From CAZKWG01 sp964615375 (GTDB lineage: Bacteria; Myxococcota_A; UBA796; CAZKWG01), in contig CAZTOW010000062.1 of the NCBI GenBank assembly GCA_964615375.1, positions 1-53,237 on the forward strand: 53,237 bases of DNA. Direction: 5' to 3'. This document shows, piece after piece, positions 31,103 to 38,830 of the stretch. Within the stretch, counting starts at the first letter, position 1. Each line of letters begins with the position of its first letter. The notes under the pieces were generated by a model. The model did not search any database. It saw only the letters and a program-made list of their open reading frames with translations, and was not told where the DNA came from. The translations under genes and the position numbers were made by a program.

Positions 31103-33328
31103 TCAGAGATCGAGCGCGATCCGGACGCGGACATCGCGGCCGGGCTGGTCGGCGTAGTACCGGAGCAGGCTCGTGTACTCGCGGTACGCGGTGTTCAGCA
31201 GGTTCTCCGCCTCGACCCCCAGGCGCAGCTCGCGGCGCCTCAGGGCCAGCGTGGCCTCCGCGCCCGCGCTCAGGAGCGCGTAGCCGTCGGGGGCGGGCGC
31301 GAAGTCGGCCGCGGGATCGACCCGGGACTGGCGGGCCACGCCGTCCACGCCGACCCGCAGCGTGAGGCCGCCGACGCTCCCCGGCGTGGGCGGGCGTCCG
31401 ATCAGCTCCACCGTGGCCCGATCGGGCGGGATGCCCACCAGCCAGTCGCCCGTGTCGGCGTCCAATCCACGAACCAGGGAGGCGCGGACGTCCAGCCCCA
31501 GCGGGAGCTCCGGCCCCAGCTCGAGGTGCGCGTCCGATCCGTACATCCAGGCGTCCACCGGGTGAAAGGCGTAGGTCGGCCAGGCGCCGCGGATCGTGAC
31601 GTCGTAGTGCAGACTGCCGTCCTCGTTCAGCTCTGGCGCGAAGTAGACGTAGTTCTGGATGTGGCTCCCGTAGAGCGAGGCCTCCGCGTGCAGCCAGGGG
31701 AGCGCCACCCCCAGCGTGGTCGAGCCCCCGCGCGTGCTCTCCACCGGCAGATCGGGCGAGCCCAGGGCGTAGACCGGGTACGTGGGCGCCGCCCCGATGA
31801 GGTAGAGCTCGTCCACGTTGGGGAAGCGGCTCGCCGTCGAGAGCTCGGCCTTCAGGTCCAGCCGATCGGGGACGAGGTGGACCAGCGCGCCGGCCGTGGC
31901 CGACACCGCGTGGTAGCGGGCCGGGCAGGCGTAGAGGGACCCCTCTTCCGTGCAGCGGGTGGCGTCCAGCGTGCCCCGGCGCAGGTGGCGGTCGTACTCG
32001 GAGTCCTCGAACCAGGCGGTTCGACCCAGCAGATCAGCGCGCAGCCCGATCTCCCACTCGGCGCGCGCGCGGGCCAGGCGCTCGAAGGCGAAGAGGCCGC
32101 CGCCGAGGGCGCGGTAGTTGGGCAGGAGCGGCAGACCCCGGTAGACGTTCTCCTGGAAGCTGCCCTGCAGGCCGAGCCCGCCGCTCAGCGTCCCGCCGAG
32201 GAGCGCGCGATCGGGCCAGGCGTAGCTGGTGTCCAGGGAGTGGGTTCGCAGGGTGAAGTCGTACTGTGGGCCCGAGATGGCCTCGCGGACCTGCTCGTAC
32301 TCCTCGCGCCGGTTGATCTGGAAGGCGTAGGTCGCCTGCAGCGTGCCCCCGCTCCCCAGCAGCCGCACGAAGTGGGCGGCCGCCAGGTCGTGCCGCACCG
32401 CCTGGTAGGGCCGGTCGATGGTGTAGGTCCGCTCCCACAGGTCCGCCGTGGCCGGGCGATCCGCAGCCAGGTTGGCCTCGAAGTCGGCGGGCGTGCTGTT
32501 CGACACGCCGTAGAAGACGCCGGCCCGCAGATCGTAGTGGCGCAGCGTCAGGCGCAGCGCGTTGTCTCCCCAGCGCAGCCGCGCCGCCCCGCCCGCGTTC
32601 CAGACCTCGCTGGCCGTGTTCCCCAGCACGTAGTCGGGGGCGGAGAGGGCGGCGCCGCGGCTGTAGTTCGCCTCCGCCCGCAGGCTCAGGCTCGGGGCCT
32701 GCTCGGGCACGAGGTCCACCCGCGCCGCCGCGTAGGGGCGCAGGCCGTTGGTGGCGAAGGTGGCCAGGGTCTTGCCGTCCAGGCCCGGCGCGTCGCGCAT
32801 CGTCGGCGGATCGACCAGGATCACGCCGCCGATCGCGTCCGTCCCGTAGCGCACCCCGGCCGCGCCTCGCACCACCGAGATCTCGCCCGCGGAGAAGGGG
32901 TCCACCTCCGTGGCGTGATCCGGCCCCCACTTCTGGCTCTCGTGGCGCACCCCGTCCACCAGGACCAGCAGGCGGCGCTCCTGGTGGCCGCGGATGATGG
33001 GCTTGCCCCCGTCGGTGGTCCCGCCGGCCATCACCACCCCCGGCACGCTGGCCACCGTCTCGGCGAGATCCGCCCCCGAGGCCCGCTCCAGCGCCGCCTC
33101 GTCGAGGGTCTCCCGCGCGCGCAGGTCCGAGCGATCCGGGCTCGTCGCCGTGACCACCAGCACGCCCTCGTCCTCGCCCTCATCCTCCTGGCCCTCGGGG
33201 ACCTCTCCCCCGGCGTCCTCGTCCCCGGCCTCGCCCGCCTCCGGCTCCTCCGAGAGCGCGCGCGCTCCCTCCGCGGTCCAGGCGACCGGGGAGAGCGCGA
33301 GCGCCAGGAGGCAGGCCTGAGAGGTCAT
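31103..33328 (-). CDS. TonB-dependent receptor, probable metal or metallophore uptake
   Basis: The 741-residue protein has a signal peptide, then an acidic Glu/Asp/Gly-rich linker (about 25-60) and a TonB box-like VLVVTATSP. The plug domain includes GGTTDGGKPIIRGHQERRLL, GPDHATEVDPFSAGEISVVR and YGTDAIGGVI. A 22-stranded barrel follows, ending LRYYADQPGRDVRVRIALDL. Plug features resemble ZnuD-type zinc receptors, and a co-encoded Fur-family regulator supports metal import, though the metal cannot be fixed. The start at 33328 lies only 7 bp from a 25-bp palindrome. Confidence 0.88.
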   Translation of the reverse strand: MTSQACLLALALSPVAWTAEGARALSEEPEAGEAGDEDAGGEVPEGQEDEGEDEGVLVVTATSPDRSDLRARETLDEAALERASGADLAETVASVPGVVMAGGTTDGGKPIIRGHQERRLLVLVDGVRHESQKWGPDHATEVDPFSAGEISVVRGAAGVRYGTDAIGGVILVDPPTMRDAPGLDGKTLATFATNGLRPYAAARVDLVPEQAPSLSLRAEANYSRGAALSAPDYVLGNTASEVWNAGGAARLRWGDNALRLTLRHYDLRAGVFYGVSNSTPADFEANLAADRPATADLWERTYTIDRPYQAVRHDLAAAHFVRLLGSGGTLQATYAFQINRREEYEQVREAISGPQYDFTLRTHSLDTSYAWPDRALLGGTLSGGLGLQGSFQENVYRGLPLLPNYRALGGGLFAFERLARARAEWEIGLRADLLGRTAWFEDSEYDRHLRRGTLDATRCTEEGSLYACPARYHAVSATAGALVHLVPDRLDLKAELSTASRFPNVDELYLIGAAPTYPVYALGSPDLPVESTRGGSTTLGVALPWLHAEASLYGSHIQNYVYFAPELNEDGSLHYDVTIRGAWPTYAFHPVDAWMYGSDAHLELGPELPLGLDVRASLVRGLDADTGDWLVGIPPDRATVELIGRPPTPGSVGGLTLRVGVDGVARQSRVDPAADFAPAPDGYALLSAGAEATLALRRRELRLGVEAENLLNTAYREYTSLLRYYADQPGRDVRVRIALDL

Positions 33329-33335
33329 ATGGATC

Positions 33336-33360
33336 GCTATTACGACTAAATCGCAATAGC
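33336..33360. promoter_or_regulatory. Candidate Fur-family operator (25-bp inverted repeat)
   Basis: GCTATTACGA and TCGCAATAGC are 10-bp arms (nine of ten positions complementary) around a CTAAA centre. The site begins 7 bp upstream of the TonB receptor ATG in an AT-rich patch. Its size and position suit repression by the Fur-family protein of the same operon. It does not match the textbook Fur or Zur box closely. Confidence 0.6.
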
Positions 33361-33383
33361 AATTAATTAGTGAAGATCTCGGG

Positions 33384-33442
33384 CCGCGCGCGCGGCCTGT
33401 TGAGCCTGTGAGCCCCGCCTCCCTAGCGCGGGCTCCGCCCGC
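33384..33442. other. GC hairpins between methyltransferase and TonB receptor genes
   Basis: CCGCGCGCGCGG (33384-33395) is a perfect palindrome, and GCGGGC-TCC-GCCCGC (33428-33442) is a stable hairpin. A further GGCGG-CT-CCGCC lies near 33496. No T-run follows any of them. The rest of the 33361-33560 gap holds no supported gene. Confidence 0.4.
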
Positions 33443-33560
33443 ATCCCATCGGGGGCGCAACACGGTCTGTAGGACCCCGCTTGCCGCTCGCCGGGCGGCT
33501 CCGCCGCCGTGCTGCCCCTGAGATTCGTGTAGCCAGGAGACGAAATCCGGCTGTAGTAGA

Positions 33561-34229
33561 TCAGCCCCTCGGCGCGCGCCCCGAGAACAGCGCCGCGCAG
33601 CCGACGACCTCCACCGAGACCTGCTCCAGCCGGCGCCCCAGCTCCCGCTTCAGGGTGTCGAGATCGTCCTGCTCGTTGCAGAAGATCCCCTTCTGGTTGT
33701 AGGCGGCCATCAGCCGCTTCGCCATCCAGCCGCGGGTCACGCCGCCCGTCAGCAGGGTGGAGCCGAACAGGACCGCGCCCGGCCGCAGGTGGGGGAGGAG
33801 GTGATCGAGGACCACCGCCTTGGAGGCCATGTCTCCGGGGAGGCAGTGCAGGAGGTAGTTGATGGCGACGGAGTCGAAGGCTGGCGCGTCGAGCGCGATG
33901 GGCTCCAGCACGTTCCGGCGGTGCTGCTCGGGCTTGTAGCGCGCGATCCGCGCCGCGGCGTGGCCGAGCGCGGCCGGGTTGAGGTCCATCAGCGCCACTC
34001 GCGGCGCGCCCGAAGGAAAGCGGCAGCGGTCGAGGAAGAACCCAGTTCCGACGCCGACGTCCAGGTGGTTGTCGCTGACGTGGGCGTCGTAGTGCCGCAG
34101 GATCCGCGGGGTGGGGCAGCGCCAGATGAGGCGGTTGGAGAGGCCCAGCACCAGCAGATCGTAGATCCCCAGCACCTGCGGCGTGTAGACGGCCTGCCCG
34201 GCCTCGACCTGCTGGGGCGTCGCGGACAT
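33561..34229 (-). CDS. Class I SAM-dependent methyltransferase
   Basis: The 222-residue protein has a Rossmann core with LDVGVGTGF (56-64) as motif I, ALMDLNPAAL as the acidic strand, and INYLLHCLPGD at the motif IV position. It resembles small-molecule methyltransferases that occur in arsenic- or metalloid-related clusters, but no cysteine set of ArsM type is present. Its start shares one base with the aquaporin stop (TGATG on the minus strand), so the two are coupled. The substrate is unknown; the arsenic context is by neighbourhood only. Confidence 0.75.
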   Translation of the reverse strand: MSATPQQVEAGQAVYTPQVLGIYDLLVLGLSNRLIWRCPTPRILRHYDAHVSDNHLDVGVGTGFFLDRCRFPSGAPRVALMDLNPAALGHAAARIARYKPEQHRRNVLEPIALDAPAFDSVAINYLLHCLPGDMASKAVVLDHLLPHLRPGAVLFGSTLLTGGVTRGWMAKRLMAAYNQKGIFCNEQDDLDTLKRELGRRLEQVSVEVVGCAALFSGRAPRG

Positions 34230-34945
34230 CAGCCGACCTTCGGCGGCACCAGCCAGCCGAAGACGACCACCGCCAGCGCCGCGCCCAGGGCCTGGGCGCC
34301 GATGAACAGCGGCACGTCCCCGGGGAGGATCCCGGCGAAGGTGTCGGTGAGCGCGCGGGCCAGGGTGACGGCCGGGTTGGCGAAGGAGGTGGAGGCGGTG
34401 AACCAGTAGGCGCTGGTGATGTAGGCGCCCACGGCAAATGGCGTGGCGGCGGGGTTACGGCGCGAGACGCCGAAGATCGTGGCGAGGAGGCCGAAGGTGG
34501 CGATCACCTCGCTGAGCCCCTGGGCCAGCCCCCCGCGGCCGTGGGTGGAGAGCGTCACCGCCGGCAGCTCGAACATCCCGTGGGCCAGCAGCACCCCCAG
34601 CGCGCCCCCCAGGATCTGCGCCGCGATCCGGCCGGGGACCTCCGACCAGGGCCGCGCGCCCGTGGCGGCCTCGGCCACGGACACCACCGGGTTCATCTGC
34701 GCGCCCGACACCGGCCCGAAGGTGAGGATGAGCGCGATGAGCCCCGCCCCCGTGGCCAGCGCGTTGCACAGCAGCGCGAGGCCCACGTTCCCCGCGCACA
34801 GACGCTCGGCCATGATGCCCGATCCAACCACCACCATCAGCAGCAGGGCGGTGGACAGGCCCTCGGCGACGAGGACGCGGGCCAGGCCGACCGGCGCGGG
34901 GGAGGCGAGTTCGGAGGAGGGGAGGCTCGGGGGGTTCGCAGACAT
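34229..34945 (-). CDS. Aquaporin/MIP family channel (possible metalloid channel)
   Basis: The 238-residue protein has six membrane segments with two half-helix motifs, NPV (85-87; GAQMNPVVS) and NPA (190-192; SFANPAVTL). This is the MIP pattern, with a Pro-Val variant of the first motif. In several bacteria such channels replace ArsB in ars operons and move arsenite or methylarsenicals; the divergent ArsM here supports that use. The start at 34945 is the last Met before the long non-coding upstream region. Confidence 0.85.
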   Translation of the reverse strand: MSANPPSLPSSELASPAPVGLARVLVAEGLSTALLLMVVVGSGIMAERLCAGNVGLALLCNALATGAGLIALILTFGPVSGAQMNPVVSVAEAATGARPWSEVPGRIAAQILGGALGVLLAHGMFELPAVTLSTHGRGGLAQGLSEVIATFGLLATIFGVSRRNPAATPFAVGAYITSAYWFTASTSFANPAVTLARALTDTFAGILPGDVPLFIGAQALGAALAVVVFGWLVPPKVG

Positions 34946-34958
34946 CCTGGCGCGCTTA

Positions 34959-35028
34959 TCTACAGGGGCAGAAAATCGCCACCGGGGCTGCATCGATCTG
35001 CAGGCCGCCGCGTCTGTGATGGTGTAGA
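34959..35028. promoter_or_regulatory. Divergent promoter region with symmetric elements
   Basis: TCTACA (34959-34964) and TGTAGA (35023-35028) are mirror copies facing the aquaporin and the ArsM gene. Between them lies CTGCA-TCGATC-TGCAG (34988-35003). Each TGTAGA could be the -10 element of a divergent promoter, and the central palindrome a shared operator. The regulator (the SigZ-like factor or an ArsR encoded elsewhere) cannot be named. Confidence 0.4.
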
Positions 35029-35059
35029 CCCTGATGGACAGGGCACACAGGAGCCGACC

Positions 35060-35875
35060 ATGAACGACACCGCCGCTACCCCCGCCACCAACCCCGCCCA
35101 GAGCTCCGTCCACGACGCGGTCCGCGCCCGCTACGGCGAGATCGCCCGCTCCAGCTCGAGCTGCTGCGCCCCGAGCTGCTGCTCCCCCGCGGCCGAGCCC
35201 GAGCCCCGCCCCGCCGCCTCCCTCATCGGCTACTCCGCCGACGAGCAGGCCCAGGTCCCCGAGGGCGCCGATCTCGGCCTCGGCTGCGGCAACCCGCAGG
35301 CCATCGCCGCCATGAAGCCGGGGGAGGTCGTGCTCGACCTCGGCAGCGGCGCGGGCTTCGACTGCTTCCTCGCGTCGCGCGCCGTGGGCCCCACCGGCCA
35401 CGTCATCGGCGTGGACATGACGCCGGAGATGCTCGGCCGCGCCTGGACCAACGCCAGCAAGGGCGGCTACACCAACGTCGAGTTCCGCCAGGGCCAGATC
35501 GAGGCCCTGCCCGTGGCCGACCAGAGCGTGGACGTCGTGATCTCCAACTGCGTCGTCAACCTCTCGCCGGACAAGCCGGCCGTCTACCGCGAGGCCTTCC
35601 GGGTGCTGAAGCCGGGCGGGCGCGTGGCCATCGCCGACGTGCTGGCCCACGAGCCGATCTCGGAGGAGGACACGGCCAACCTCGCGCTGCTGGTGGGCTG
35701 CATCGCCGGGGCCGCGACCACCGAGCAGGTGCTGAGCTGGCTCCAGGAGGCGGGCTTCGTGGACGTCGTCATCCGCGAGAAGCCGGGGAGCCAGGCGCTG
35801 ATCGACACCTGGGCCCCCGAGGTCCCCGCCGCGCGCAAGGTCTACTCCGCCACCGTCGAGGCCCGTCGCCCGTGA
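35060..35875 (+). CDS. arsM: Arsenite methyltransferase ArsM
   Basis: The 271-residue protein has a methyltransferase core (VLDLGSGAGFDCF, then IGVDMTPEML) plus the ArsM cysteine set: an N-terminal SSCCAPSCCS cluster (C35, C36, C40, C41), C76 (GLGCGNP), C164 (ISNCVVN) and C214 (VGCIAGA). These bind trivalent arsenic and carry out the redox steps of methylation to volatile or less toxic products. AGGAG lies 6 nt before ATG 35060. The stop overlaps the GTG of the sigma-factor gene. It is divergent from the aquaporin. Confidence 0.93.
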   Translation: MNDTAATPATNPAQSSVHDAVRARYGEIARSSSSCCAPSCCSPAAEPEPRPAASLIGYSADEQAQVPEGADLGLGCGNPQAIAAMKPGEVVLDLGSGAGFDCFLASRAVGPTGHVIGVDMTPEMLGRAWTNASKGGYTNVEFRQGQIEALPVADQSVDVVISNCVVNLSPDKPAVYREAFRVLKPGGRVAIADVLAHEPISEEDTANLALLVGCIAGAATTEQVLSWLQEAGFVDVVIREKPGSQALIDTWAPEVPAARKVYSATVEARRP

Positions 35876-36453
35876 GCGCCTGTTCGCCCTCCAGCGAGGC
35901 CGTGCTCGCCCGCTTCGAGGGCGAGCTCCGCGGCTTCATCGCCCGCCGCGTGTCCGGCCCCGACGCCGACGACGTGCTCCAGGAGACCCTGCTCCGCCTC
36001 CACCTGGGGGTGGGCGGGCTCCGCGACGGCACCCGCCTGGCGCCCTGGGTCTACCGCGTGGCCCGCAACGCCATCCTGGACCACCACCGCCGCCAGCGCG
36101 CGCGCCCGCGGACCGTGCCCGACGACGAGCTCCCCGAGATCCTCTCCGGGGCGCTCCCCGAGGAGCCCGACGCCGAGACCCGCGCCCGCCTCGCCACCTG
36201 CGTCGAGCCCTTCCTGCACGGGCTCCCCGACGTTGTTGCTGAGGCGCTGAGGCTCACCGATCTCGGCGAGCTCAGCCAGGCGGAGGCGGCGCGGCAGCTC
36301 GGGCTCCCCCTGCCCACGCTGCGGGCCCGCGTGCAGCGCGGGCGGCGGGGGATGCGCCGCCTGTTCGAGGTCTGCTGCGCGCTCTCACAGGACGCGCGCG
36401 GGGCGGTGATCGAGGCCATCCCCCGCTGCGGCTGCGGCGCGGCCGAGTCCTGA
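35872..36453 (+). CDS. sigZ: SigZ-like ECF RNA polymerase sigma factor
   Basis: The 193-residue protein has sigma region 2 (about 10-78; DADDVLQETLLRLHLGV, WVYRVARNAILDHHR) and region 4 (about 115-165; LSQAEAARQLGLPLPTLRAR). The C-terminus (FEVCCALSQ...RCGCGAAES) has the cysteine-containing tail I associate with the SigZ group. No anti-sigma factor gene is adjacent; the cysteines may sense arsenic or redox directly (inference). GTG at 35872 overlaps the arsM stop by 4 nt, so the two are coupled. Its last 69 bp overlap the convergent NO reductase gene. Confidence 0.88.
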   Translation: MSACSPSSEAVLARFEGELRGFIARRVSGPDADDVLQETLLRLHLGVGGLRDGTRLAPWVYRVARNAILDHHRRQRARPRTVPDDELPEILSGALPEEPDAETRARLATCVEPFLHGLPDVVAEALRLTDLGELSQAEAARQLGLPLPTLRARVQRGRRGMRRLFEVCCALSQDARGAVIEAIPRCGCGAAES

Positions 36454-38673
36454 GCGCGCCAGCGACGCGGAGAAGAGGACCAGGGCCCCCACGCCCACGC
36501 CGAAGACCGTGTCGCCCACCATGCGCGCCCAGCGGAGATCCTGCATCATCGGCTGCTGGAGCAGCTCGGCGCTGCGGGCGTACCAGAGGCCGTGCTCCAC
36601 GCTGGCCACCCCCTGGATGAGCCCTACCGGCAGCAGGCTGAGCGCCACCATCGCCGCGAGGCCCAGGTTCATCCCCCAGAAGGCCACGCTGAGCGGGCGC
36701 TCCGGCCAGACGGCGTCCGGGCGCAGCCGGCGCAGCACCAGCAGCACCAGCCCGAGCGCCAGGAAGCCGTAGACCCCGAACAGGCTGGTGTGCCCGTGGA
36801 CCGGGGTGGTGTTCAGGCCCTGCAGGTAGAAGAGCGCGACGGGCGGGTTGATGAGGAAGCCGAAGAGGCCCGCCCCCACCAGGTTCCACAGCGCGACCGC
36901 GGTGAAGAAGCGCAGCGGCCAGCGATAGCGCGCCATCCACGGCGCTGCCGCTGCATAACGAGCGTTCTGCCAGGCCTCGTGCCCCACCAGCACCAGGGGG
37001 ATCACCTCCAGCGCGCTGAAGGAGGCGCCGATCGCCATGACGCTGACCGGCGTGCCCGAGAAGTAGAGGTGGTGGAAGGTGCCGGGGATGCCGGCGCCCA
37101 GGTAGAGCGCCGTGCTCAGCGCCACGGCGCGGGTGGCCGAGCGCGCCCCCACCAGCCCCATCCGATGGAAGACCACGGCCAGCGCGGCGGTGGCGAAGAC
37201 CTCGAAGAAGCCCTCCACCCACAGATGTACCACCCACCAGCGCCAGTACTCCATGATGGAGAGGTGGGTGCGGGCGCCGAAGAAGAGGCCGGCGCCGTAG
37301 AGCAGGCCGATGAACAGGACCGAGACCGCCAGCAGGCCCAGCAGCGGGCGCTCCGGCCCCCGGGTGCGCAGCGCCGGCCACACCGCGCGCAGCACCAGGA
37401 AGAGCCACAGGTTCAGACCGCCGAACAGCGCGATCTGCCAGAGCCGCCCCAGCTCCACGTACTCGTAGCCCTGGTGCCCCAGCCAGAAGCCGAGCCCGTC
37501 GCTCAGGAGCTGCTGCACGCGCGCCCACTCGCCGGCGAAGGAGCCCAGCACGACCACCAGCAGCGCGCCGAAGAGCACGTTCACCCCAAGGCGCTGCCCC
37601 CGGGGCTCGCGTCCGCCGATGGCCGGCGCCAGGAACAGCCCGAAGGTCAGGAAGCCCGTGGCGATCCAGAACAACCCGGACTGGATGTGCCAGGTGCGGG
37701 TCACGGCGTAGGGCAGCCAGCGCCCGAGCGGGAGCCCGTAGAATTCCTGGCCCTCCACCGTGTAATGCGCGGTGGCGGCGCCCAGCAGCGTCTGGAGGGC
37801 CAGCAGGCCCACCACCACCGCCGCGTACTTCCACAGCGCCCGCATCGAGGGCGTCAGCGTCAGCCGGTCCAGCGGGTCGGCCTCCGGCGGGGCAGGGGAG
37901 GGCTCCTCCGCCCGGCGCGAGGCGTGCCACCACACCATCGCGCCCACGCCCGCCAGCAGGGCGAGTACGCTCAGCGCCGACCAGAGCAGGTTGGCCGGGG
38001 AGGGCACGTTGCCGATCAGCGGCTCATGCGGCCAGTTGTTGGTGTAGGTGACCGCCTCCCCGGGGCGCTGGGTGCCGGCCGCCCAGGCGGTCCAGAAGAA
38101 GAAGTCGGCCAGCAGGGCCCGGCGCTGGGGATCGGGGAGAGGATCCTCGGCGATGGCGTAGGCCTCGCGCAGCCCGCGCAGGGCGGGATCCTCGCCAAAC
38201 AGGGCGGCGTAATGCCCGGCCACGGCGGCCATGGCCTCGGCCCGCGCGGCCGAGACCTGGATGACCCCCGTGGCCGGGTCAAGGGTGTTCGTGCGGAGCT
38301 CGGCCCGCAGGCGCGCGCGCAGGGCGGCCTGGGCCTCGGCGTCCAGGGCCTCGTAGGGCACGCCATGATCCGCCTTCGCCCAGCCGTCCAGCAGGGCCAG
38401 GGCCTCGCGGTGGAGCCAGTCCGCCGACCAGTCGGGCGCCTGGTAGGCCCCGTGCCCCCAGATGGAGCCCACCTGCTGGCCGCCCAGGGACTGCCAGACC
38501 TCCTGACCGGCCAGGATGTCCTCGCGGGTCATCAGCAGGGCGCCGTCCGCGGCGCGGACCTCGGCGGGGATGGGGGGCGCGTGGCGGTAGACCTCACGGC
38601 CGAAGTAGCCGAGCACGGCGAAGGCCGCGCCGACGACGAGGACGAGCAGGGAGAGGAGACGACGATCGCTCAC
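36385..38673 (-). CDS. norZ: Quinol-dependent nitric oxide reductase (qNOR)
   Basis: The 762-residue integral membrane protein fuses an N-terminal NorC-like extracytoplasmic part (about 30-220) with the NorB catalytic core. It lacks the CxxCH of cytochrome NorC, as qNORs do. Core ligands visible are RTWHIQSG (low-spin heme), RTHLSIMEYWRWWVVHLWVE (non-heme iron His and Glu), FHHLYFSG, and HGHTSLFGVYGF (heme b3 and b). It reduces NO to N2O using quinol. The start is placed at GTG 38673 (VSDRRLL; GGAG 6 nt upstream), because a -24/-12 promoter lies at 38708-38723, inside any longer frame. It is divergent from norR. Confidence 0.92.
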   Translation of the reverse strand: MSDRRLLSLLVLVVGAAFAVLGYFGREVYRHAPPIPAEVRAADGALLMTREDILAGQEVWQSLGGQQVGSIWGHGAYQAPDWSADWLHREALALLDGWAKADHGVPYEALDAEAQAALRARLRAELRTNTLDPATGVIQVSAARAEAMAAVAGHYAALFGEDPALRGLREAYAIAEDPLPDPQRRALLADFFFWTAWAAGTQRPGEAVTYTNNWPHEPLIGNVPSPANLLWSALSVLALLAGVGAMVWWHASRRAEEPSPAPPEADPLDRLTLTPSMRALWKYAAVVVGLLALQTLLGAATAHYTVEGQEFYGLPLGRWLPYAVTRTWHIQSGLFWIATGFLTFGLFLAPAIGGREPRGQRLGVNVLFGALLVVVLGSFAGEWARVQQLLSDGLGFWLGHQGYEYVELGRLWQIALFGGLNLWLFLVLRAVWPALRTRGPERPLLGLLAVSVLFIGLLYGAGLFFGARTHLSIMEYWRWWVVHLWVEGFFEVFATAALAVVFHRMGLVGARSATRAVALSTALYLGAGIPGTFHHLYFSGTPVSVMAIGASFSALEVIPLVLVGHEAWQNARYAAAAPWMARYRWPLRFFTAVALWNLVGAGLFGFLINPPVALFYLQGLNTTPVHGHTSLFGVYGFLALGLVLLVLRRLRPDAVWPERPLSVAFWGMNLGLAAMVALSLLPVGLIQGVASVEHGLWYARSAELLQQPMMQDLRWARMVGDTVFGVGVGALVLFSASLARSGLGRAAAAAGDGLDHRPARVL

Positions 38674-38707
38674 GGTGGGCTCCGGGTGGGAGGGAGCCCT
38701 CTGGAGA

Positions 38708-38723
38708 TGCATGGGGCGTGCCA
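38708..38723 (-). promoter_or_regulatory. Sigma-54 (-24/-12) promoter of the NO reductase gene
   Basis: On the minus strand the sequence reads TGGCACGCCCCATGCA, which keeps GG-N10-GC and differs from the TGGCACG-N4-TTGCA consensus at one position. The expected transcript start (about 38697) is upstream of the GTG at 38673 and its GGAG site, and downstream of the longer start codons, which fixes the reading start. Confidence 0.85.
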
Positions 38724-38740
38724 TGCCCGTGAGATAAGGT

Positions 38741-38754
38741 GTAACGTTTGTTAC
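38741..38754. promoter_or_regulatory. Perfect palindrome GTAAC-GTTT-GTTAC
   Basis: This 14-bp inverted repeat lies between the -24 element and the NorR sites. It is not of GT-N7-AC spacing and may bind a different factor, such as an Nnr/Fnr-like or other regulator. Confidence 0.45.
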
Positions 38755-38766
38755 ATGAGCATTGAT

Positions 38767-38777
38767 GTAATAATGAC
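38767..38777. promoter_or_regulatory. NorR site 1 (GT-N7-AC)
   Basis: GT-AATAATG-AC, flanked by GAT and ATC so that the symmetry extends to 38764-38780. It is the first of three sites matching the NorR core consensus upstream of the NO reductase promoter. Confidence 0.7.
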
Positions 38778-38791
38778 ATCATCCGAATCGT

Positions 38792-38802
38792 GTCATTACA
38801 AC
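38792..38802. promoter_or_regulatory. NorR site 2 (GT-N7-AC)
   Basis: GT-CATTACA-AC. Its centre is 25 bp from site 1 and 21 bp from site 3, the clustered arrangement expected for an enhancer that assembles NorR oligomers. Confidence 0.7.
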
Positions 38803-38812
38803 ATCAACTGTT

Positions 38813-38823
38813 GTCAGTTATAC
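38813..38823. promoter_or_regulatory. NorR site 3 (GT-N7-AC)
   Basis: GT-CAGTTAT-AC lies 7 bp before the norR start codon, so binding here could also repress norR itself. Confidence 0.65.
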
Positions 38824-38830
38824 ATCATGC

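Noticed and set aside
33384..33510. Rho-independent terminator for the TonB receptor/methyltransferase gap
   Set aside because: The hairpins are strong but no T-run follows on either strand.
33367..33560. C-terminal extension or small gene downstream of the methyltransferase
   Set aside because: The open frame there is in a different phase and has no start signal or domain.
38674..38724. Longer NO reductase start (MARPMHLQ...)
   Set aside because: The start region coincides with the -24/-12 promoter; the GTG at 38673 has its own ribosome site.
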